Positions 60,713 through 64,000 of a stretch of 64,000 nt of DNA are shown one piece after another. Origin of the DNA: JBGTFE01 sp036403235 (GTDB taxonomy: Bacteria; Acidobacteriota; Blastocatellia; Pyrinomonadales; Pyrinomonadaceae). Below the pieces are notes generated by a model that was given only the letters and a program-made list of their open reading frames with translations, was not told where the DNA came from and did not search any database. Numbering within the stretch: the first letter of the stretch is position 1; every line of letters begins with the position of its first letter. The position numbers and the translations under genes were made by a program. The DNA is taken from contig DASWRI010000017.1 of the NCBI GenBank assembly GCA_036403235.1, positions 1 to 64,000 of the forward strand. The letters run 5' to 3'.

Positions 60713-60907
60713 TTATTCTGCCGATTTGGATAAATTTCGAGCACGCAGCCGCACGAAGTTGTGCCGAAAACGCGTCCCCGTCCGCGTGACGATTCGCGCA
60801 AGCTCGATTTTCTTCGCGAAAAAATTTCCGGCAAAACGAATCGCCGCCTCGCCTGCGCCGCCCGGATTGTCGCGCAAATCGATGTGTTTTATCTGATAAC
60901 GCGAATA
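60713..60907 (-). pseudogene. S41 peptidase fragment
   Basis: On the minus strand the frame reads KHIDLRDNPGG followed by AIRFAGNFFAKKIELARIV and TRTG, which matches the substrate-binding part of C-terminal processing peptidases (S41: 'IIDLRGNPGG' and 'FF..K..LARIVTR'). Neither the upstream PDZ part nor the catalytic Ser/Lys part is present, and downstream the frame is unrelated and stops. It is a remnant. It lies just downstream of the zinc-ribbon gene. Confidence 0.55.
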
Positions 60908-60936
60908 TGCGGCGAAAGAAGTATCAGCCGAGCGAT

Positions 60937-61563
60937 TTAGCGGCGCGGCAGGGGTTGTTTTTCCTTTAAATGTTTGGTCGTGTTTTCGGTGACGGACGTA
61001 AAAACGCTTTTCGATTCGGGCAGGACGAGCTCGTTCGTCTGCGAGTCCAAAGAAAATCCGCTTTGCGCGTCGAGCTCGCGCTGGCGGTCGGCATCGTCTG
61101 ATTTGTCCGACAGGCTCTTTTTCGGAACGGTAAAAAAGAGCGCGTTCAGGATAAAGCTGAGCCCGATAAAAAAACAAACCGTCCCCAAACCGGCGAGCGT
61201 CAGAAAATCGTTTTCCCTAAGCACGATACCGATAATCGAGAAACCGAGCGCGACGCCGGCGCCGATTGAAGAAATCAGCGTTCCGACGCGCATCCGCCGC
61301 AGACGTCTTTCGGCGGGCGACTCCAAAAACTTCTCGATTTCGGGCACAACGTCTTCGACGACTTTTTTCAAGTCGTGCACCGACGCCGTTTCGCGAATCT
61401 TGGCGGCAACCGCGCGCCCGATTTCGTCGCGCGCCGAGACGGCCGAAGCCGTAATGTTGTCGGTACGTTCGAGCGCCGTGCGAACCGAGCGCAGTTCCAT
61501 TCCGCACGCGCGGCAAAACTGATTAGCCTGTATATCTTCCAAACCGCAGCCGGGACAAAACAT
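60937..61563 (-). CDS. Zinc-ribbon membrane protein
   Basis: 208 residues. N-terminal zinc ribbon MFCPGCGLEDIQANQFCRAC (Cys3, Cys6, Cys17, Cys20). Then a helical soluble region (AVAAKIRETASVHDLKKVVE) and two membrane helices (VGTLISSIGAGVALGFSIIG; FLTLAGLGTVCFFIGLSFIL), ending in a polar tail. The layout is seen in many bacterial proteins of unknown function. The next gene upstream is a 430-bp gap away. Confidence 0.8.
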   Translation of the reverse strand: MFCPGCGLEDIQANQFCRACGMELRSVRTALERTDNITASAVSARDEIGRAVAAKIRETASVHDLKKVVEDVVPEIEKFLESPAERRLRRMRVGTLISSIGAGVALGFSIIGIVLRENDFLTLAGLGTVCFFIGLSFILNALFFTVPKKSLSDKSDDADRQRELDAQSGFSLDSQTNELVLPESKSVFTSVTENTTKHLKEKQPLPRR

Positions 61564-61997
61564 TTTGCAAATCTCCTCGGATTTCGATTTTCCTCAAATA
61601 ATCAAAAATTATACGCCCAAACTTGAGATTTTGTTCAATTGATAAAAGCTCCAACCGGAAGTTTTAAAAAGTTGGCAGAGTTGCAGACTTGGAAGAAGCT
61701 TTTTAACTCTGCGACTACGTAACTCCGCAGCTTTCCACGACTATTTGAAAAAACAGTTTGCAACTATTCGATAAAGCGCGCATCATAGAAAGTGTTAATC
61801 CTTCTCTCGCATCAACAGTGATGCGCTCGTCAAAGACGGTTTTTTGGATAGTTTGAGAGCAGGCTCGTTTATTAGTTGCAGAAGCCGCTCGCATTTTGAG
61901 TATCCGAACCCGAATCATTTTTTTCTAAATCATTTCGCTTCGACGCTTCTTTAGAAAGTCTCCGCTTTTATGCCGGGACAACAGGTAAAATATTATT
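61564..61997. other. 434-bp gap before the RRM gene
   Basis: Contains a degenerate inverted repeat about 61665-61730 (GGCAGAGTTGCAG versus CTCTGCG and AACTCCGCAG), related to the GAGTTGCGG word before moaE. The rest could be a long 5' leader of the RNA-binding-protein gene. No convincing ORF was found. Confidence 0.4.
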
Positions 61998-62351
61998 ATG
62001 TCAATGAAACTTTATGTAGGAAATCTTTCCTTTGATACCTCGACGCAGGATTTAGAACAAATTTTCGGTGAAATCGGCACGGTCGATTCGGCCAATATTA
62101 TCGAAGACCGCGAAACCGGCCGCTCGCGCGGTTTCGGCTTTATCGAAATGTCTTCGAAAGAAGAAGGTCAAAAAGCCATCTCTGAGCTTGACGGCAAAGA
62201 AGTCGGCGGTCGCTCGCTGAAAGTCAACGAAGCCAAACCTCAGGAAAACAGAGGCGGCGGCGGCGGTAATCGCGGCGGCGGCTACGGCGGTGGAAATCGC
62301 GGCGGTGGCGGCGGTGGCGGACGCGGCAATTACGGCGGTTCAGGCTGGTAA
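61998..62351 (+). CDS. RRM-type RNA-binding protein with Gly-rich tail
   Basis: 117 residues: one RNA-recognition motif with RNP2 KLYVGNLSF and RNP1 RGFGFIEM, then a Gly/Arg-rich tail with GGGNRGG units. Single RRM proteins with RGG tails are found in cyanobacteria and other bacteria, often cold-induced. It may bind RNA in stress; the long leader might be involved. Start ATG at 61998 (ATG at 62004 also possible). It has a strong terminator. Confidence 0.92.
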   Translation: MSMKLYVGNLSFDTSTQDLEQIFGEIGTVDSANIIEDRETGRSRGFGFIEMSSKEEGQKAISELDGKEVGGRSLKVNEAKPQENRGGGGGNRGGGYGGGNRGGGGGGGRGNYGGSGW

Positions 62352-62378
62352 ATTTCCGAATGTTTATAACATTTAATA

Positions 62379-62414
62379 GAAAAGCCTTCGGCAGCTGTCG
62401 AAGGCTTTTCTACT
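62379..62414 (+). terminator. Intrinsic terminator after the RRM gene
   Basis: GAAAAGCCTTCG (62379-62390) and CGAAGGCTTTTC (62399-62410) are a perfect 12-bp stem with an 8-nt loop. Confidence 0.92.
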
Positions 62415-62421
62415 TTTATGA

Positions 62422-62919
62422 TTAAAGTTTTTGCATCATCACGATGACCATCGCTTTGACGCCCGCCTGGCGGCTGTAGGAAACCCAGTAACCGGCGTCG
62501 GGAAACCGCACGAGCTTGTAAACCGAGCCGTCGGACTTGGCTTCGGTCGTCGCGCTTTTGCCGAAAATTTCTTCGAATTTCGGCGAATTTTGATGGTCTT
62601 CGCTGAACATTACCATTACCGCGCGAACTTTCTTCGCGGTGTCGAGCATAATCTCGGCGTTTTCCGTGTCCGAGACGACATAAGTTAAATCATCGGCGGT
62701 TTCCGTCTTCGGCGCGCCCATTTTTTGGCGGACTTCCACCGCCGTCATGCCGATGGCAACGCCTTTGTAATTTTGCCAGACGGGTAAATTGTCTTTTTTC
62801 GCTCCGGTCGTCTGCGCGTTTGTATGGGAAACGAAAACGCACAAAAACAAAAGCGGAAGAAAAGCGATACGAGCGATTAAATTCGTCTTCAAATTTAATC
62901 GGATTGAATTGAAAAGCAT
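62422..62919 (-). CDS. Exported BamE/SmpA-like protein
   Basis: 165 residues. Signal peptide IAFLPLLFLCVFVSHTNA. Segment VWQNYKGVAIGMTAVEVRQK with MGAPKTE resembles the SmpA/OmlA/BamE domain ('G.s..eV...lG.P'), but there is no lipobox. The rest is beta-rich (YKLVRFPDAGYWVSYSRQAG). The ATG at 62919 is chosen: AGGAGG lies 9 nt upstream at 62929-62934. A role in outer-membrane assembly is possible but unproven. Confidence 0.72.
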   Translation of the reverse strand: MLFNSIRLNLKTNLIARIAFLPLLFLCVFVSHTNAQTTGAKKDNLPVWQNYKGVAIGMTAVEVRQKMGAPKTETADDLTYVVSDTENAEIMLDTAKKVRAVMVMFSEDHQNSPKFEEIFGKSATTEAKSDGSVYKLVRFPDAGYWVSYSRQAGVKAMVIVMMQKL

Positions 62920-63041
62920 TATCTGCACCTCCTCTACGGATATAAATTAAATATAAAAGCGCAAGATAAACTTAAAGATAATGCCCGGATTGTATAAAAA
63001 TTTTAGAGCGAAAAATCGTTCGCGTTTATAATAACTCTATT

Positions 63042-63120
63042 AAGTGAAAAGTGAAAAGCAAAAAGTGAAAAGTTCAGGAATATTTTTGAGTTTCCTCAAC
63101 TTTTCACTTTTTGCTTTTAG
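63042..63120. repeat. Heptamer hairpin (AAGTGAA words)
   Basis: AAGTGAA-AAGTGAA-AAGCAAA-AAGTGAA-AAGTTCA (63042-63076) against TTTCCTC-AACTTTT-CACTTTT-TGCTTTT (63091-63118). It lies between the M1 gene end and the exported BamE-like gene start. Confidence 0.82.
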
Positions 63121-63133
63121 TTTTTCGCGCTAC

Positions 63134-64000
63134 TTATTTTAGTATTTCATCGATTGAGGCCTGCGTTATCGGGTGATAGCCGGGACGCGCTTTTTTATAG
63201 ATAGTTTCGGCGCGCTGCCGTCCGTTTGGAGTTTTGATGAGCTCCAGAAACAAAGGCCTGACGAATTTGCGGCGTCCGATGCTCGTTAAAAATTCTTCGA
63301 GACGCGGGAAAGCTTGCGTGTAATTGTTTTTTATCGACATCAGCAGCCATTGAAACGCGATTTCCGAGTTGCCGCTTTTCGTCAGATTAAAAGCGCGGTC
63401 GAGTTCCGACAGCTTCTGCGCGCCCAAATCGGCGGGCAGATTTTGCAGAAAATGCAGCCATTCCTGCGTCGTCCAGCCGCGCGCGGCAATGGCGCTCGCC
63501 GCCGTTTTGCCGCTCGTGTAATTTTGCGCCTGCAGCTCGACTTTTTGTAACGCGCCCGATTGCAGCACGGGCGCGTCTTTCGGCAAGCCCGGCTTTTCAA
63601 TCCACTCGTCGACGTTGGCGCGTTCGGCAAGCGCCGGATTGGCGTCGAGCAGATTTTTCTTCAGATATTTGACGAAAGTTTCGGTCGTGATGCTCTGAAA
63701 AGCGTGACTGTCGAAATAGACGCGCAAAAACCGGTCAAATTTTTCGCGCCCGAAAACTTCTTCCAGATGCCTGAGAAACAAAGCGCCTTTTTCATACGGG
63801 ACGCCCGTAAATCCGTCGTCCGGGTCGCGCCCGCGCAAATCGACGTGGAGAATTTCGTCGCGGTCTTCCAAGTCCGCCATTTCCGCTTCGAGCGAGCGCC
63901 GCCCGAGAACGGCTTCCATCTCGCGGCGATTAACTCCGTAAACCGCTTCGATAATTCTTCTTTCGAGATATGTCGTAAAACCTTCGTTGAGCCAGAAATC
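63134..64000 (-). CDS. M1-family metallopeptidase (5' end cut off)
   Basis: Partial aminopeptidase M1/leukotriene-A4-hydrolase-like protein. The window starts within the catalytic domain at FWLNEGFTTYLERRIIEAVY; Glu of WLNEGF is the third zinc ligand, the HExxH helix lies beyond the right edge. DGFTGVPYEKGALFLRHLEE is typical. The C-terminal helical ARM-like domain (KLSELDRAFNLTKSGNSEIA; RRKFVRPLFLELIKTPNGRQ) matches LTA4H-like members. It probably removes N-terminal residues from peptides. Confidence 0.92.
   Translation of the reverse strand, partial: DFWLNEGFTTYLERRIIEAVYGVNRREMEAVLGRRSLEAEMADLEDRDEILHVDLRGRDPDDGFTGVPYEKGALFLRHLEEVFGREKFDRFLRVYFDSHAFQSITTETFVKYLKKNLLDANPALAERANVDEWIEKPGLPKDAPVLQSGALQKVELQAQNYTSGKTAASAIAARGWTTQEWLHFLQNLPADLGAQKLSELDRAFNLTKSGNSEIAFQWLLMSIKNNYTQAFPRLEEFLTSIGRRKFVRPLFLELIKTPNGRQRAETIYKKARPGYHPITQASIDEILK

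Noticed and set aside
61715..61918. A 67-codon minus-strand frame in the gap before the RRM gene.
   Set aside because: No ribosome site, no recognisable composition or motif; it overlaps a degenerate repeat.

Overview
The window looks like a chromosomal segment of an uncultured or little-studied Acidobacteriota, most likely class Blastocatellia (Pyrinomonadaceae-like). This is inferred from gene style: several large secreted proteins end in FG-GAP/VCBS repeats of the form 'DYDGDGKADLAVYRP..GNWY', there are secreted S9, S55, C25 and M1 peptidases, and GC content is moderate. No rRNA or tRNA gene was seen, so placement rests on protein style only. Most genes are short transcription units on alternating strands; there is no phage, IS element or CRISPR array.

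Layout. 1-7500: a TonB-like fragment, then purine catabolism: xdhC, xdhB, xdhA and guaD on the minus strand (guanine to xanthine to urate), with an opposing secreted-protein gene between xdhA and xdhB. 7500-11000: a glutaminyl cyclase lipoprotein, a DsbA-like thiol oxidoreductase and a BtuF-like binding protein. 11207-17239: a 2010-residue surface protein with SdrD-B-like domains and a C-terminal gingipain-like (C25) protease domain. 17300-31400: housekeeping and accessory genes (VOC protein, 3-methyladenine glycosylase, CheY-like regulator, Pip, bL12-C-like protein, TatA, SDR, acyl-CoA ligase, MoaD, MoaE, MESH1-like hydrolase, S55 protease, LON-domain protein). MoaD and MoaE supply the molybdopterin that XdhAB needs. 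31400-45000: a Gfo/Idh/MocA oxidoreductase, then a surface/sensing block: a BNR/FG-GAP protein, a propeller-type sensor kinase, its LuxR-type regulator, and two more FG-GAP proteins with small lipoproteins. 45000-64000: S9 peptidase, PNPOx protein, two 10-cysteine secreted peptides with a membrane thioredoxin, GNAT, a TIR-like protein, a secreted WD40 protein, a phytoene-desaturase-like oxidoreductase, an RsbQ/PAS-kinase pair, a lipase, an RRM protein and a truncated M1 peptidase.

Main points for the hunt. (1) A 254-nt array of twelve 21-nt units at 56804-57057, each built of three heptamers and mostly a small hairpin. (2) More than ten other intergenic (and two partly coding) hairpins built from tandem 7-nt words, with different words but the same architecture. 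(3) Four copies of a palindrome CTACAC-N4-GTGTRG in front of the response-regulator gene and the FG-GAP genes, a likely operator. (4) A tandemly duplicated transcription unit for 10-Cys secreted peptides beside a membrane thioredoxin. (5) A lone TIR-like protein that may be a defence effector. (6) A 41-codon Cys-x2-Cys ORF, or sRNA, behind a 12-nt perfect anti-SD complement.
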